Source: Microlunatus capsulatus
Lineage (GTDB): Bacteria > Actinomycetota > Actinomycetes > Propionibacteriales > Propionibacteriaceae
Length of the DNA: 64,000 nucleotides
Reading direction: 5' to 3'
Assembly: GCF_017876495.1 (NCBI RefSeq)
Contig: NZ_JAGIOB010000001.1
Span: 1,054,001-1,118,000 of the forward strand
A program made the translations under genes and the position numbers. Shown here in pieces: positions 17,007 to 27,276 of the stretch. How positions within the stretch are numbered: the first letter of the stretch is position 1; every line of letters starts with the position of its first letter. The notes beneath the pieces were generated by a model. It was not told the DNA's origin. It was given only the letters and a program-made list of their open reading frames with translations, and searched no databases.

Positions 17007-19358
17007 TCAGCGGGCGGCGCTGACCGCCTGCACCCGCTCGACACCCGGGCGGGCGGCGGGGCTGACGGCGGCGTGCCGGCGCCGGGCCAGGTCGCCGACG
17101 TCGGGGTTGTCGGTGAAGAAGGCGTCCATCCCGGCCTCGAGGTAGGTCTCGATCTCGCGCCGCAGGTCACCCGGCGCCGTGAGGTCGGAGCCCAGCCGGT
17201 AGTCGGCCGGCAGGTACTGGTTCTCCAGCCGGAACGTCCAGCCGGTGACGCTGAGCCCGACGCGGTGCGCGTCGCGGATGACGTCGGTGGGCTCCCCGAG
17301 CCGGTTCTGGGCGTCGCGCGGGATCATCACGTCCTTGCAGAGGCCGACGGCGTCGGCGTAGCCGCTGATCTCGGCCAGGCCCTCCGGCGTCACCAGGTCG
17401 GCGTAGGTGCGCGGGTCGCCGGAGCTCACCAGGTCGAACGGGGCGCCCGCGCAGTCGACGAGCTGCACCAGCGGCAGGTCGGTGCGGCGGGAGAGCCGCT
17501 GCAGGTTGGCGGTCTCGAAGCTCTGGATGACCACCGGGTCGTCGGCGCCGGCGTAGCCGTTCTGCTCCAGCACGTCGACCAGACGGTCCTCCAGCGCCAG
17601 CCCGAGGTCGGCGAAGTAGGTGGGATGCTTGGTCTCGGGGTAGACGCCGATCCGGCGGCCGTCCGCGGTCCGGGAGTGCCGGGCCAGGTCGATCACCTCG
17701 TCCAGCGTCGGGACCTGGTAGAGCCCGTCGAAGCGGGTGTTGGCGCCCCGGACCTGCGGCAGCCGCTCGACCGCCCGCAGGGTGCGCAGCTCGCCGAGGG
17801 TGAAGTCCTCGGTGAACCAGCCGGTGATGCGGCGGCCGTCGATCACCTTGGTGGTGCGCCGGCCGGCGAACTCGGGGTGCACCGAGACGTCGGTGGTGCC
17901 GCCGATCTCGTTCTCGTGCCGGGCGACCAGCTGGCCGTCCTTGGTGGCGACGACGTCGGGCTCGATGTAGTCGGCGCCCTGGGCGATGGCCAGCTCGTAG
18001 GACGCCAGGGTGTGCTCGGGGCGGTAGCCGCTGGCCCCGCGGTGCGCGATCAGCATGGTGGACGGAGCGGTGACGCGCTCCTTCTTCAGCTGCAGCATGA
18101 TCATCTCCGTGTCGTCGGGCGTGCCCGGGTACCGGGCGTCGTTGCCGGGGAAGTTGTTGTCGTTGGCCAGCAGGTAGCGGCCACGGCCCAGCGGGACGAC
18201 GGTCTCGACCGACTGGAAGGGGAACGAGAAGGTGCGGCCGACGCCGTAGGCGCCCGGTGAGCGGTCGACGCCGATCTCGGCCGGGTTGGCGATGTCGAGC
18301 AGGTCGACGACCAGGGTCTTGACCAGGTAGCCGTCGCGGTCCTTCTTGCGCAGGTCCAGCGCGTAGACGCGCTTGGTGACGGCGGCGGCGCCCTGGAAGT
18401 CGTCGCGCTCGAGGACGACCATCGTGTGCTTGCCGGTCATGTGCGCGTCGCCGACGACGTTCGCGTCGGTGTCGGTCTGGTACGCCCAGGTCCGCGCCGT
18501 GTAGCGCTTCTTCCGGGTGTCGAACTCCGAGATGACCCGGCGGCGCTTCTCGGGGTCGGTGGTCAGCGCGCCCTCGACGACGGGGTAGAGCCGGCGGCCG
18601 TCGGCCGAGCCCGCCATCGCCTCGAAGCCACGGCTCCGCGGCACGACCGCCTCGCCGGAGCCCAGCGTCGGGTTGTCCGGGGACTTCCCGCCGCGGAAGG
18701 GCACCGGCGCGTCGAGCACCCGACCGCGCCGGTCCACGTGCAGCAGGAAGGGGCCGAACTCCTCGCCCACCCAGAAGGTGCCGTCCGGCACCCGGACGAC
18801 GGACTCGATGTCGAAGTCCGCCCCGGTCAGCAGCCGGGAGCGGGTGCGCTCGTGGACGATCGGGAAGCCGATCTTGCGGTCCGGGTCGCGCAGGGAGATG
18901 AACTTCTGCACGCGGATCGCGCCCTTCCCGCCCTTCGCGGTCTCCCAGGCGGGCTCCACCAGGTACATCCGCAGCAGGAAGTCGGCGGAGTTGGCCTTGG
19001 CGCCGAAGCCGTTGTCGGGCATCGCCCAGAAGGTGCCGTCGCCGTTGGCCACGACGCCGGAGAAGCCGGGCACGACCTGGCCGTCGAAGGGGCCGGTGCG
19101 GCCGTTGGCCGGGGTGGCCTGCGCGCCCGAGGCCGGCCCGGGGGCCAGGAAGTCCGCCGACAGGGTGGCGCGGGCGGTGAGCACGGGGGTGGTGGTCGTC
19201 CGGGGCCGCTCGGCGGCGGCGCGGGCGGGCGTCGTGGTGGTGGTCGCGCGCTGCTCGCGCTCGACCGGTCGGGGGGCCGCGGTGGCGGCCGCCGTCGGCC
19301 ACAGCAGGCCGAGGGAGAGGAGGGCGGCCGTCGTGGCGCCCAACGGGGACAGTCGCAT
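17007..19358 (-). CDS. Secreted phytase-like esterase / glycerophosphodiester phosphodiesterase fusion
   Basis: A 783-residue exported two-domain protein. A signal peptide (residues 1-27) and a Thr/Arg-rich linker precede an esterase-like-phytase beta-propeller (about 80-430; VPGFSGVVANGDGTFWAMPDNGFG and FDIESVVRVPDGTFWVGEEFGP). A GDPD domain follows (about 437-760), with all hallmark residues: AHRGASGYRPEHTLASY, EPDVVATKDGQLVARHE and a late TDNPD. It would hydrolyse glycerophosphodiesters, with the first domain perhaps acting on organic phosphate, for phosphate scavenging outside the cell. Single transcription unit; start ATG 19358 with GGAGC upstream. Confidence 0.9.
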   Translation of the reverse strand: MRLSPLGATTAALLSLGLLWPTAAATAAPRPVEREQRATTTTTPARAAAERPRTTTTPVLTARATLSADFLAPGPASGAQATPANGRTGPFDGQVVPGFSGVVANGDGTFWAMPDNGFGAKANSADFLLRMYLVEPAWETAKGGKGAIRVQKFISLRDPDRKIGFPIVHERTRSRLLTGADFDIESVVRVPDGTFWVGEEFGPFLLHVDRRGRVLDAPVPFRGGKSPDNPTLGSGEAVVPRSRGFEAMAGSADGRRLYPVVEGALTTDPEKRRRVISEFDTRKKRYTARTWAYQTDTDANVVGDAHMTGKHTMVVLERDDFQGAAAVTKRVYALDLRKKDRDGYLVKTLVVDLLDIANPAEIGVDRSPGAYGVGRTFSFPFQSVETVVPLGRGRYLLANDNNFPGNDARYPGTPDDTEMIMLQLKKERVTAPSTMLIAHRGASGYRPEHTLASYELAIAQGADYIEPDVVATKDGQLVARHENEIGGTTDVSVHPEFAGRRTTKVIDGRRITGWFTEDFTLGELRTLRAVERLPQVRGANTRFDGLYQVPTLDEVIDLARHSRTADGRRIGVYPETKHPTYFADLGLALEDRLVDVLEQNGYAGADDPVVIQSFETANLQRLSRRTDLPLVQLVDCAGAPFDLVSSGDPRTYADLVTPEGLAEISGYADAVGLCKDVMIPRDAQNRLGEPTDVIRDAHRVGLSVTGWTFRLENQYLPADYRLGSDLTAPGDLRREIETYLEAGMDAFFTDNPDVGDLARRRHAAVSPAARPGVERVQAVSAAR

Positions 19359-19576
19359 CGGTGCTCCTGGTCGGAGTCTGCGGGGGGTTCGCAGAGAGGC
19401 TCGTGCTCCGACTGAACCCAGTGCGGACGGCGCCGGCGTGGCCGCCGGGGCACGGCCAGGCGAGCAGCAGGTGAACTCTGGCCGCCGGGGCCCGCGGCGC
19501 GGCCCCGGACGCCGCTCCCCCGCCCGCTCACCTGGACGTCAGCGCCCGTTCACCCGGGCCTGCCAGCCTGCACCGC

Positions 19577-19984
19577 ATGCAGCCTGAGCGACGTGTGCTG
19601 GGACCCGCCGAGGTCCGCTGGAACGACTACGTGGGCACGGCCGCGGCCGACGACGCCGACGCGGTCCTGGACCGGCCGAGCCTCTACGAGCTGGCCGGGG
19701 TCGACCGGGGCCGCTACACGATCCTCGGGGTGGACCTGACGATCTGGGAGGACACGACGACCGCGAGCGTCTACGCCGTCGACCGGGTCGCCGAGCAGCT
19801 CGAGACCCACGGCGACATCGACGCGCTGGGCCAGGAGCGGGGCGAGATCCCGGTGGTCGAGTTCCCCCTGCCGGCGCAGGCCGTCACGGAGTTCCTCGAC
19901 GACGCCTTCAAGCGGATCGCGCTGCGGCTGGTGGCCCGCGGCGTCCGCGAGCACCAGCTCGTGGTCGTCCCCCAGGCCGGCTGA
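19577..19984 (+). CDS. Conserved hypothetical protein
   Basis: A 135-residue soluble acidic protein I do not recognise. It has a WNDYVGTAAADDADAV start, a central GRYTILGVDLTIWE segment and no signal or membrane helix. Codon use is strongly coding (third positions nearly all G/C). CAGCCT lies seven bases before ATG 19577, allowing leaderless transcription. It stands alone between the divergent GDPD fusion and the vWA gene. Confidence 0.75.
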   Translation: MQPERRVLGPAEVRWNDYVGTAAADDADAVLDRPSLYELAGVDRGRYTILGVDLTIWEDTTTASVYAVDRVAEQLETHGDIDALGQERGEIPVVEFPLPAQAVTEFLDDAFKRIALRLVARGVREHQLVVVPQAG

Positions 19985-20046
19985 GCCGGGCGGCGGGGCC
20001 TGGGGACGACCCGCTCCCGGACCCGGGCCGCCCCTAGGGTGTCCCC

Positions 20047-21915
20047 GTGTCCTCGGGTCCCGGTCGTCGTGTCCTCGCCCTCTGCTGCGCCCTGCTGGTG
20101 GTGCTGGGCAGCTGGCTCGCGCCCCGGCCGGCGGCGGCCGCCGAGGCCGGGAAGCTCGTGATGGTGCTCGACTCGTCGGGCTCCATGAAGGCCCGGGTGG
20201 GCGGGAAGTCCAAGATCTCGATCGCCAAGGCGGCGCTCGCCTCGGTCGTCCGCGGGCTGCCGGCCGACGCCCCGGTGGGCCTCCGGGTCTACGGCGCGAC
20301 GGTCTTCGACCGCTCCGACAAGGGCGCCTGCACCGACTCCCAGCTCGTCGTGCCGATCGGCACCGCCAACCGGGACGCCCTGCAGGACGAGATCCGGCAG
20401 TACGAGCCCTACGGCGAGACCCCGATCTCCTACAGCCTGGAGCAGGCGGCGGGCGACCTCGGGAAGGACGGCAAGCGCACGATCCTGCTCGTCTCCGACG
20501 GCGAGGAGACCTGCGACGCCGACCCGTGCGAGACCGCGGCCGCGATCACCGAGGCCGGCGTCGACGTCAAGGTCGACGTCGTCGGGCTGGCCGTCAGCGG
20601 CAAGGTCCGCGACCAGCTGCGCTGCGTGGCCGACAAGGGCAACGGCACCTACTACGACGCCGACAGCGCCGACGACCTCGAGGAGTCCCTCGACAAGCTC
20701 GCGACCCGCGCGTTCCGGCCGTTCCGGCTGACGGGGACGCCGGTCGAGGGCGGGCGCTCACCGGGCACGGCGCCGCTCGTCCGGCCGGGCCAGTACCTCG
20801 ACACCTTCGACGCGTCGGACCGCCCGCGGTACTACCGCATCGCGCGGACCGCCCCCGGGTCCACGCTGCGGGTGGGGTTCACCGCCCGGCCCGCCGGCAC
20901 CGTCAACACCGCCGTCGTCCGGCTGCGGACCCCCGAGGGCCAGGAGTGCAGCGCGGGGCTCGGCCAGTCGATCGCGACGGGCGGGACGTCGCCCCTGGTC
21001 AGCGGCGAGGTCGACTCCTGGGTGCGCAGGGAGGCGTCGGACTGCAACCAGGCGGACGAGCTGGTGGCCCAGGTCGCGACGTCGGGTGAGGACCTGGCCG
21101 GGGGCCGCTTCGAGCTCCTGGTCGCCGAGGAGCCGCCCGTCACCGACGCCGACGACCTCCCCGAGCGGGAGAGCGCGATCCGCTGGCAGAAGATGACGGC
21201 GACGAGGGCCGTCAAGCCCCCGGTCCCGGGCAGCAGCCTGTCCGACGCGCCGACGCTGGCCCCCGGCACGTACCGGACGACGATCCTCACCGGCGAGAGC
21301 CAGGTGTTCGCGGTGCCGGCCGACTGGGGGCAGCGCGTGCAGGTGCAGGTCAGCATCGCCCCGCGGACCGGGGCGCTGGCCCGGGCGCTGGACGTCAGCG
21401 ACTCCCTCGACCTGCAGCTGCTGGGCGCGGGCCGGGGCCGCTACACCAACCTCGCCGTCCGCGGACTGCCCGAGCGCACCTTCACCCTGACCGACGACGA
21501 CGCGACCTACCGGGTGGCGGCGTCCACCCCGACGGTGCGCTACCGCAACCGGCTCGACTTCGGCCCGACCGACTACGCCGCCGTGCCCGGTCCGCAGTAC
21601 GTCGTCCTCAACATGAGCGAGGACCGCGACGACGCCTTCCTCGTGCCCTACACCCTGCAGGTCGAGGTGCTCGGCCGCGCCGGCGCGGGCGCGCCCACCT
21701 ACGCGGGGGCGAGCACGCCGACGCCCACCCCGACGCCCAGCCCCTCGCCCTCACCCGGTGCCTCGACGCCGGCCGCGGTCCCGCCGCCCCAGGAGGAGGA
21801 CGACGACGGGGTGCCGACGCCGGTGGTGCTGGGCATCGCCCTGGGCACGCTGGTCCTCGGGGCGGGCGGGGTCCTGGCCGCTCTGGCCCTCGGCCGTCGC
21901 CGGCGCCGGTCCTAG
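20047..21915 (+). CDS. Secreted, membrane-anchored von Willebrand factor A protein
   Basis: A 622-residue surface protein. Signal peptide (residues 1-32, ending PAAAA) is followed by a vWA domain with the metal-ion-dependent adhesion motif DSSGSM (42-47) and the supporting TGEETPIS-like GETPISYSL segment. A long beta-rich extracellular region follows, then a Pro/Ser/Thr-rich stalk (about 555-590), one membrane helix (about 594-616) and a cytoplasmic RRRRR tail. TAGGGT at 20035-20040 sits exactly six bases before GTG 20047, a textbook leaderless promoter. The binding partner is unknown. Confidence 0.88.
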   Translation: MSSGPGRRVLALCCALLVVLGSWLAPRPAAAAEAGKLVMVLDSSGSMKARVGGKSKISIAKAALASVVRGLPADAPVGLRVYGATVFDRSDKGACTDSQLVVPIGTANRDALQDEIRQYEPYGETPISYSLEQAAGDLGKDGKRTILLVSDGEETCDADPCETAAAITEAGVDVKVDVVGLAVSGKVRDQLRCVADKGNGTYYDADSADDLEESLDKLATRAFRPFRLTGTPVEGGRSPGTAPLVRPGQYLDTFDASDRPRYYRIARTAPGSTLRVGFTARPAGTVNTAVVRLRTPEGQECSAGLGQSIATGGTSPLVSGEVDSWVRREASDCNQADELVAQVATSGEDLAGGRFELLVAEEPPVTDADDLPERESAIRWQKMTATRAVKPPVPGSSLSDAPTLAPGTYRTTILTGESQVFAVPADWGQRVQVQVSIAPRTGALARALDVSDSLDLQLLGAGRGRYTNLAVRGLPERTFTLTDDDATYRVAASTPTVRYRNRLDFGPTDYAAVPGPQYVVLNMSEDRDDAFLVPYTLQVEVLGRAGAGAPTYAGASTPTPTPTPSPSPSPGASTPAAVPPPQEEDDDGVPTPVVLGIALGTLVLGAGGVLAALALGRRRRRS

Positions 21916-21948
21916 GCGCGCGCCGTCCCGGCCGGGCGCGGCCCGCGG

Positions 21949-22716
21949 TCAGGCCGGGTGCGCCACCAGCACGGTCGCCTCGCGGTCCGCGTCCCGGCGG
22001 ACGTCGGCACGCAACCCCTGCGCGGTGGCGTGGGCGGCCAGCGGCCCGCTCTGGGCCTCGCTGCACTCCACGAGCACGTGCCCGCCGGGCGCCAGCCAGC
22101 CGGCGGCGCCCACCAGCACCCGGCGCAGCACGTCGAGGCCGTCGTCGCCGCCGTCGAGGGCCATCGGCGCCTCGTGGTCGCGGGCCTCCGGCGGCATCAG
22201 GGCGATGGCCGCCGTCGGCACGTAGGGCGCGTTGGCGACCAGCACGTCGACCCGGCCCGCGAGGTCGGCGGGCAGGGCGTCGAAGAGGTCGCCCTGGTGC
22301 ACGGCCGCCCGCTCCCCCAGGCCCGCCCGTGCGCACGCCACCGCCGCCGGGTCGAGGTCGGCGGCGTGCAGCTCGACGCCCGGGCGCGCGGCCAGCACCG
22401 CGAGGGCGACCGCGCCGGCCCCGCAGCAGAGCTCGACGACGACCCCGTCGGGGGGCGTCAGGGCGACCGCCTCCTCAGCGAGCAGCTCGGTGCGCCGGCG
22501 GGGGACGAAGACGCCCGGCCGGACCGGCACCCGCAGGCCGGCGAAGGCGACCCAGCCCAGCACCTGCTCCAGCGGCTCGCCCGCCACCCGGCGCGCGACC
22601 AGCGCCTCGCGCCCGGCGCCCTCGGCCGCGGCGACCAGGAGGGCGGCCTCGTCCTCGGCGAAGACGCAGCCGGCGGCCCGCAGCCGGACCACCAGGTCGT
22701 CCTCCGCGTCGCCCAC
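21949..22716 (-). CDS. Putative protein N5-glutamine methyltransferase (HemK-like)
   Basis: A 255-residue class I SAM methyltransferase of the HemK/PrmC type. An N-terminal helical domain ends in EPLEQVLGWVAFAGLRV. The SAM motif is VVELCCGAGAVALAV. The substrate motif reads NAPYVPTAAIALMPPEARDHEP-like instead of the NPPY of release-factor methylases, so the target may not be a release factor. GTG 22716 is preceded by TAGCCT at six bases on the minus strand (22728-22723). It is divergent from the kinase gene. Confidence 0.85.
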   Translation of the reverse strand: MGDAEDDLVVRLRAAGCVFAEDEAALLVAAAEGAGREALVARRVAGEPLEQVLGWVAFAGLRVPVRPGVFVPRRRTELLAEEAVALTPPDGVVVELCCGAGAVALAVLAARPGVELHAADLDPAAVACARAGLGERAAVHQGDLFDALPADLAGRVDVLVANAPYVPTAAIALMPPEARDHEAPMALDGGDDGLDVLRRVLVGAAGWLAPGGHVLVECSEAQSGPLAAHATAQGLRADVRRDADREATVLVAHPA

Positions 22717-22787
22717 CGCGCCAGGCTACGGCTCGGCGCGCGCCGCGCGTGGGCGTCCGACCCGTCCCGAAGGGGCAGACTGGGGCC

Positions 22788-24772
22788 ATGGCGGTCGGTC
22801 GGCACCGGGTGCACCTCGGTGCGGCTCCCCCGCACGACGACCCCGACCCGCACAACCCTGACCCGCGCAGCACCGGCCGGCACAGCACAGGGCTCGACGC
22901 CGCGGGCGCGTGGGCGGGCGGGGAGCGGGTGGTCGTCGCCGTCTCCGGCGCCGCCGAGTCCCCCGCCCTGCTGCACCGGGCGGCCCGCATCGCCTCCCGG
23001 GCCACCGGCGGGGAGTGGCTTGCGGTCTACGTCAGCCGCCGCGACGGTCCCAGCGCCGTGCCGGCCAGCCGGTTGGAGGAGCTGCGGGAGCTGACGACCG
23101 GGCTCGGCGGCACGTTCCACGCCGTGGTCGCGGCCGACGCGGCCGAGGGCCTGCTGGACTTCGCCCGCGGCGTCGGCGCCACCCAGGTGCTGCTCGGCGC
23201 CAGCCGTCGCGGGCGGCTGGCCAGCCTGCTGCGACCGGGGCTCAGCGAGGCGGTGATCGCCGGCTCGGGGGACGTCGACGTGCACGTGGTCACCCACCTC
23301 TACGCCCGGGGCGCCGGGGGGCCGCGGCGCCCGCGCGGTCGGGTCAGCCGACGCCGGCTCGTGGGCGGGGCGCTGATGGCGCTGCCGGGGACGGCGCTGC
23401 TGGCCCTGCTGCTGCGGCTGACCGCCGACCTGCACGGGCTGCCGACCGAGTCGATGCTCTTCATGGCCCTGGTCGTGGCGACCGCGCTGGTCGGCGGGCT
23501 GTGGCCGGCCGTCGTCGGGGCGCTGTTCGGGGGGCTGCTGCTGAACCTGCTGTTCGTCGCCCCGACGGGCACCCTGGCGGTCGCCGAGCCCGAGAACGCG
23601 CTGGCGATCCTGGTCTTCCTGCTCACCGGCACCGCCGTCGCCTCCGTCGTCGACCGCGCCGCCCGACGGACCGAGCAGGCGACCCGCGCCCGCGCCGAGG
23701 CCAACGCGCTGGCCGTCCTGTCCTCCACGCTGCTGCACACCGGCGACGACCAGGAGCAGCTGCTGGCCCGGATCTGCGAGGTGTTCGCGCTGACCGGCGC
23801 CGCCGTGCTCCGGCGCGCACCTGACGGCTGGGTGACCGAGGCCGCCACCGGCGACGCCCCGGACCGCCCGGACGGGGCCGACGCCGAGCTGGTCGTGGCA
23901 CCGGACGTCACCGTCGCCTTCCGCGGGCACGCCCTGGACGCGGCCGACCGTCGGCTGCTGTCGGCCTACGGGGCGCACGTGGCCGTGGTCCGCGAGCGCC
24001 GCGACGCCCTCGCGGAGTCCCGGCGGGCCGCCGAGCTCACCGAGGGCAACCGGACCCGCACCGCGCTGCTCGCCGCCGTCTCGCACGACCTGCGCAGCCC
24101 GCTGGCCGTCATCAAGGCGGCCGCCAGCAGCCTCCGCGACCCCGGGGTCCGGTGGTCGGCGGCCGACGAGGCCGAGTTGCTGGCCACCGTCGAGGACGGC
24201 GCCGACCGGCTGGAGAACCTCGTCGGCAACCTGCTGGACCTCAGCCGGCTGCAGATGGGCACCGTCACCCCGCTGCTGGGCGAGGTCGACCTGGCCAGCG
24301 CCGTCGCCTGGGCGCTGGAGCCGCTGCCCGGCGCCGACCGCGTGCGGGTCGACCCGGGGGCGCCCGACCGGCCCGCTCTCGCCGACCCGGGGCTGCTCGA
24401 CCGGGTGGTCGCCAACCTCGTCGAGAACGCCCTGCGGCACACCCCCGACGGGACGCCGGTGGAGGTCACGACGTGGCCGGCCGGCGCCGACCGGGTGGAG
24501 CTCCGCGTCGTCGACCACGGGCCCGGGGTCCCCGCCGACGCGAAGGAGACCCTCTTCGCCCCCTTCCAGCGCCTGGGCGACGTGCCGCAGGGCGACGGCC
24601 TGGGCCTGGGCATGGCCGTGGCCCGCGGGCTGACGGAGGCGATGCACGGGCGGCTGAGCGCCCTCGACACCCCCGGCGGCGGCCTGACGATGGTCGTCGA
24701 CCTCCCCCTGGCCCCGGTGGGTGCCACCTCCGACGCGTCCGCCCCGGTGCCGCCGACGGCGGTGGGGCCCGC

Positions 24773-24776
<4 letters not shown>
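22788..24776 (+). CDS. KdpD-like sensor histidine kinase lacking the KdpD N-terminal domain
   Basis: A 662-residue membrane histidine kinase. A universal-stress-protein-like domain (about 45-170) precedes a DUF4118 four-helix membrane domain (about 190-290). A GAF-like region follows (about 300-405), then HisKA with His433 in SHDLRSPL and a catalytic ATPase domain with NLVENALRHT, DHGPGVP and GDGLGLGMAVA. KdpD proper begins with a roughly 200-residue domain carrying a Walker A motif, absent here. CAGACT lies six bases before ATG 22788. The stop overlaps the kdpE-like start (ATGA). No kdpFABC is present nearby, so the potassium link is not secured. Confidence 0.88.
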
Positions 24777-25453
<677 letters not shown>

Positions 25454-25460
25454 GGGCGGC

Positions 25461-25568
25461 CCGTCGACGGGCCCGGGCCCCTTCGACGGGCTCAGGGAGC
25501 GGGTGCGGCTCAGGCCCTTCGACAGGCTCAGGGAGCGGGCGGCCCTTCGACGGGCTCCGGGGGCGGGG
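25461..25568. repeat. Three tandem copies of the CCCTTCGACRGGCTCAGGGAGCGG repeat
   Basis: The space between the convergent kdpE-like and methyltransferase genes consists of a short palindrome (CCGTCGACGGG, 25461-25471) and three head-to-tail repeat units at about 25478-25503, 25514-25540 and 25541-25568. The core TCGACGGGCTC / TCGACAGGCTC is shared, and the third copy is diverged. The element matches the inverted pair near 3.03 kb. Confidence 0.8.
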
Positions 25569-26216
25569 TCAGGCGCGACGGGCGACGACGGCGTAGAGCG
25601 GGTCGCCCCGGTAGGAGCGGGCCGAGGGCGTGCGCAGGCTGACCTCGGGCTCGGTGAAGCCGCCGGCCCGGCGCAGGTAGTCCGCGACGAGCGCGCAGCG
25701 GCCGGCGTCGTCGGTCGCCAGCCAGCCGTGCACCGCCTTGGTCGGGAAGCAGCGGTTGGAGAAGGTCAGCACCACCGGGGCGCCCGGCCGCAGCACCCGG
25801 GCCGCCTCGGCCAGCACCTCCACCGGTCGGACCAGGTAGTCGACCGACACGCAGCACAGCACCGCGTCGAAGGAGGCGTCGGCGAAGGGCAGGGCCGGGT
25901 CCTCGTTGAGGTCCTGCACCACCCGCCCGGTCGCGACCGGGTTCGCGGCCAGCTCGGTCTCGTTCATGCCGAGCACGACCAGCTCGGCCGGCGGCGTCCG
26001 CAGGTGCGAGACCCAGGACGACATGCGGTCCAGCACCCGCCGGGGCCCGCCCGCCGAGCCGTCGACCCCCAGCTCGGCGTAGAGGTCGCCGACGGCGGCG
26101 ACCGCCCCGTCGTCGATGTGGGTGACCAGCCGGGTCGGCCGGTAGAACCGGTCGTCGGGGCTCGGGTCGTCGCGGTCGAAGAACCAGGCCGGGAACGGTG
26201 CGCCGGGGGTCGTCAC
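25569..26216 (-). CDS. Class I SAM-dependent methyltransferase
   Basis: A 215-residue methyltransferase. Instead of a glycine-rich loop, motif I is VVLGMNETELAAN, and motif II-IV is PFADASFDAVLCCVSVDYLVRPVEVLAEAARVLRPG, as in UbiE/methyltransferase-11 proteins. It ends with a beta strand typical of the fold. GTG 26216 overlaps the upstream epimerase stop (GTGA), so the two form an operon. The weak motif I means SAM binding is probable rather than certain. Substrate unknown. Confidence 0.82.
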   Translation of the reverse strand: MTTPGAPFPAWFFDRDDPSPDDRFYRPTRLVTHIDDGAVAAVGDLYAELGVDGSAGGPRRVLDRMSSWVSHLRTPPAELVVLGMNETELAANPVATGRVVQDLNEDPALPFADASFDAVLCCVSVDYLVRPVEVLAEAARVLRPGAPVVLTFSNRCFPTKAVHGWLATDDAGRCALVADYLRRAGGFTEPEVSLRTPSARSYRGDPLYAVVARRA

Positions 26217-27211
26217 GCCCGGGCGACCCGGAAGCGCTCGACGAGGGCGTCCATCGTCGCGTCCATCGCCGCGTCGACCTGCTGGCGGGCCGGGTCGGCG
26301 TCGAACCACGCCATGATCTCGCGGGCGCCCTGGACGAAGGGCACCTTGGCGACGTAGTCGGGCACCAGCCGCTTCACCTTGGTGTTGTCGAAGATCATCG
26401 TGTGCGCCTTGTCGCCGATCAGCCCGTCGCCCCACTCCGGGTCGGCCTCGTTGATGACGTCGGAGGGCACGTGCACCAGCTCGGGGTCCAGCCCGGCGAC
26501 CCGGGCCACGGTCAGGAAGATCTCGTTCCACGACAGCCACTCGTCGGAGGTGATGTGGAAGCTGTCGCCGATCGCCGCCGGGTGGCCCAGCAGACCGACG
26601 AAGGCGTGCGCGAAGTCGGTGTGGTGGGTGAGCGTCCACAGGGAGGTGCCGTCGCCGGGGACGACGACGGGGACCCCGCGGCGCATCCGGTCGACGACGG
26701 TCCAGCCGCCGTCGAAGGGCAGCAGCGTGTGGTCGTAGGTGTGCGACGGACGCACGATGGTCATCGGGAGCCCCCGCTCGCGGTAGGCCGCGGTGAGCAG
26801 CTCCTCGCAGGCGATCTTGTCGCGGGAGTACTGCCAGAACGGGTTGTGCAGCGGCGTCGACTCCCGCACCGGCATCCGCCCGGGCGGGGTCTGGTAGGCC
26901 GAGGCGGAGCTGATGAAGACGTACTGGCCGGTGCGGCCCTCGAGCACGTCGAGCCGGCTCTGCACGTGCTCGGGGGTGAACGCGCGGAAGTCGGCGACGA
27001 CGTCGAACGCGCGGTCGCCGACGGCGCTGCGGAAGGAGGCGGGGTCGGAGAGGTCGCCGACGAGGGTCCGCACGCCCTCGGGGACCGGCCGGGTCGTCGA
27101 GGTGCCGCGGTTGAGCACGGTCACCTCCCAGCCCTGGGCCAGGGCACGGGTGGTGCAGGCGGTGCTGATGATGCCCGTGCCGCCGAGGAACAGGACCGAG
27201 GGTGACGTCAT
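26213..27211 (-). CDS. NAD-dependent epimerase/dehydratase family protein
   Basis: A 332-residue extended SDR resembling CSP41/isoflavone-reductase-like epimerases. It has the Rossmann motif FLGGTGIIS at residues 8-16, ISSASAY, and the catalytic YSRDKIACE (Tyr-x3-Lys). TAGGAT lies exactly six bases before ATG 27211 on the minus strand (27223-27218), a leaderless promoter. It is the first gene of a two-gene operon with the methyltransferase. The reaction is unknown; sugar-nucleotide or aromatic substrates are possible. Confidence 0.86.
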   Translation of the reverse strand: MTSPSVLFLGGTGIISTACTTRALAQGWEVTVLNRGTSTTRPVPEGVRTLVGDLSDPASFRSAVGDRAFDVVADFRAFTPEHVQSRLDVLEGRTGQYVFISSASAYQTPPGRMPVRESTPLHNPFWQYSRDKIACEELLTAAYRERGLPMTIVRPSHTYDHTLLPFDGGWTVVDRMRRGVPVVVPGDGTSLWTLTHHTDFAHAFVGLLGHPAAIGDSFHITSDEWLSWNEIFLTVARVAGLDPELVHVPSDVINEADPEWGDGLIGDKAHTMIFDNTKVKRLVPDYVAKVPFVQGAREIMAWFDADPARQQVDAAMDATMDALVERFRVARA

Positions 27212-27276
27212 GCGGCGATCCTAGGGACCACCCCCGCGCGGCCGACCGGTGGCCGCCGGGCCCGCCGCCGGGCCGG

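Noticed and set aside
25461-25568. CRISPR array from repeated units
   Set aside because: Units are adjacent or separated by irregular short gaps, are imperfect, and there are no cas genes or equal-sized spacers.
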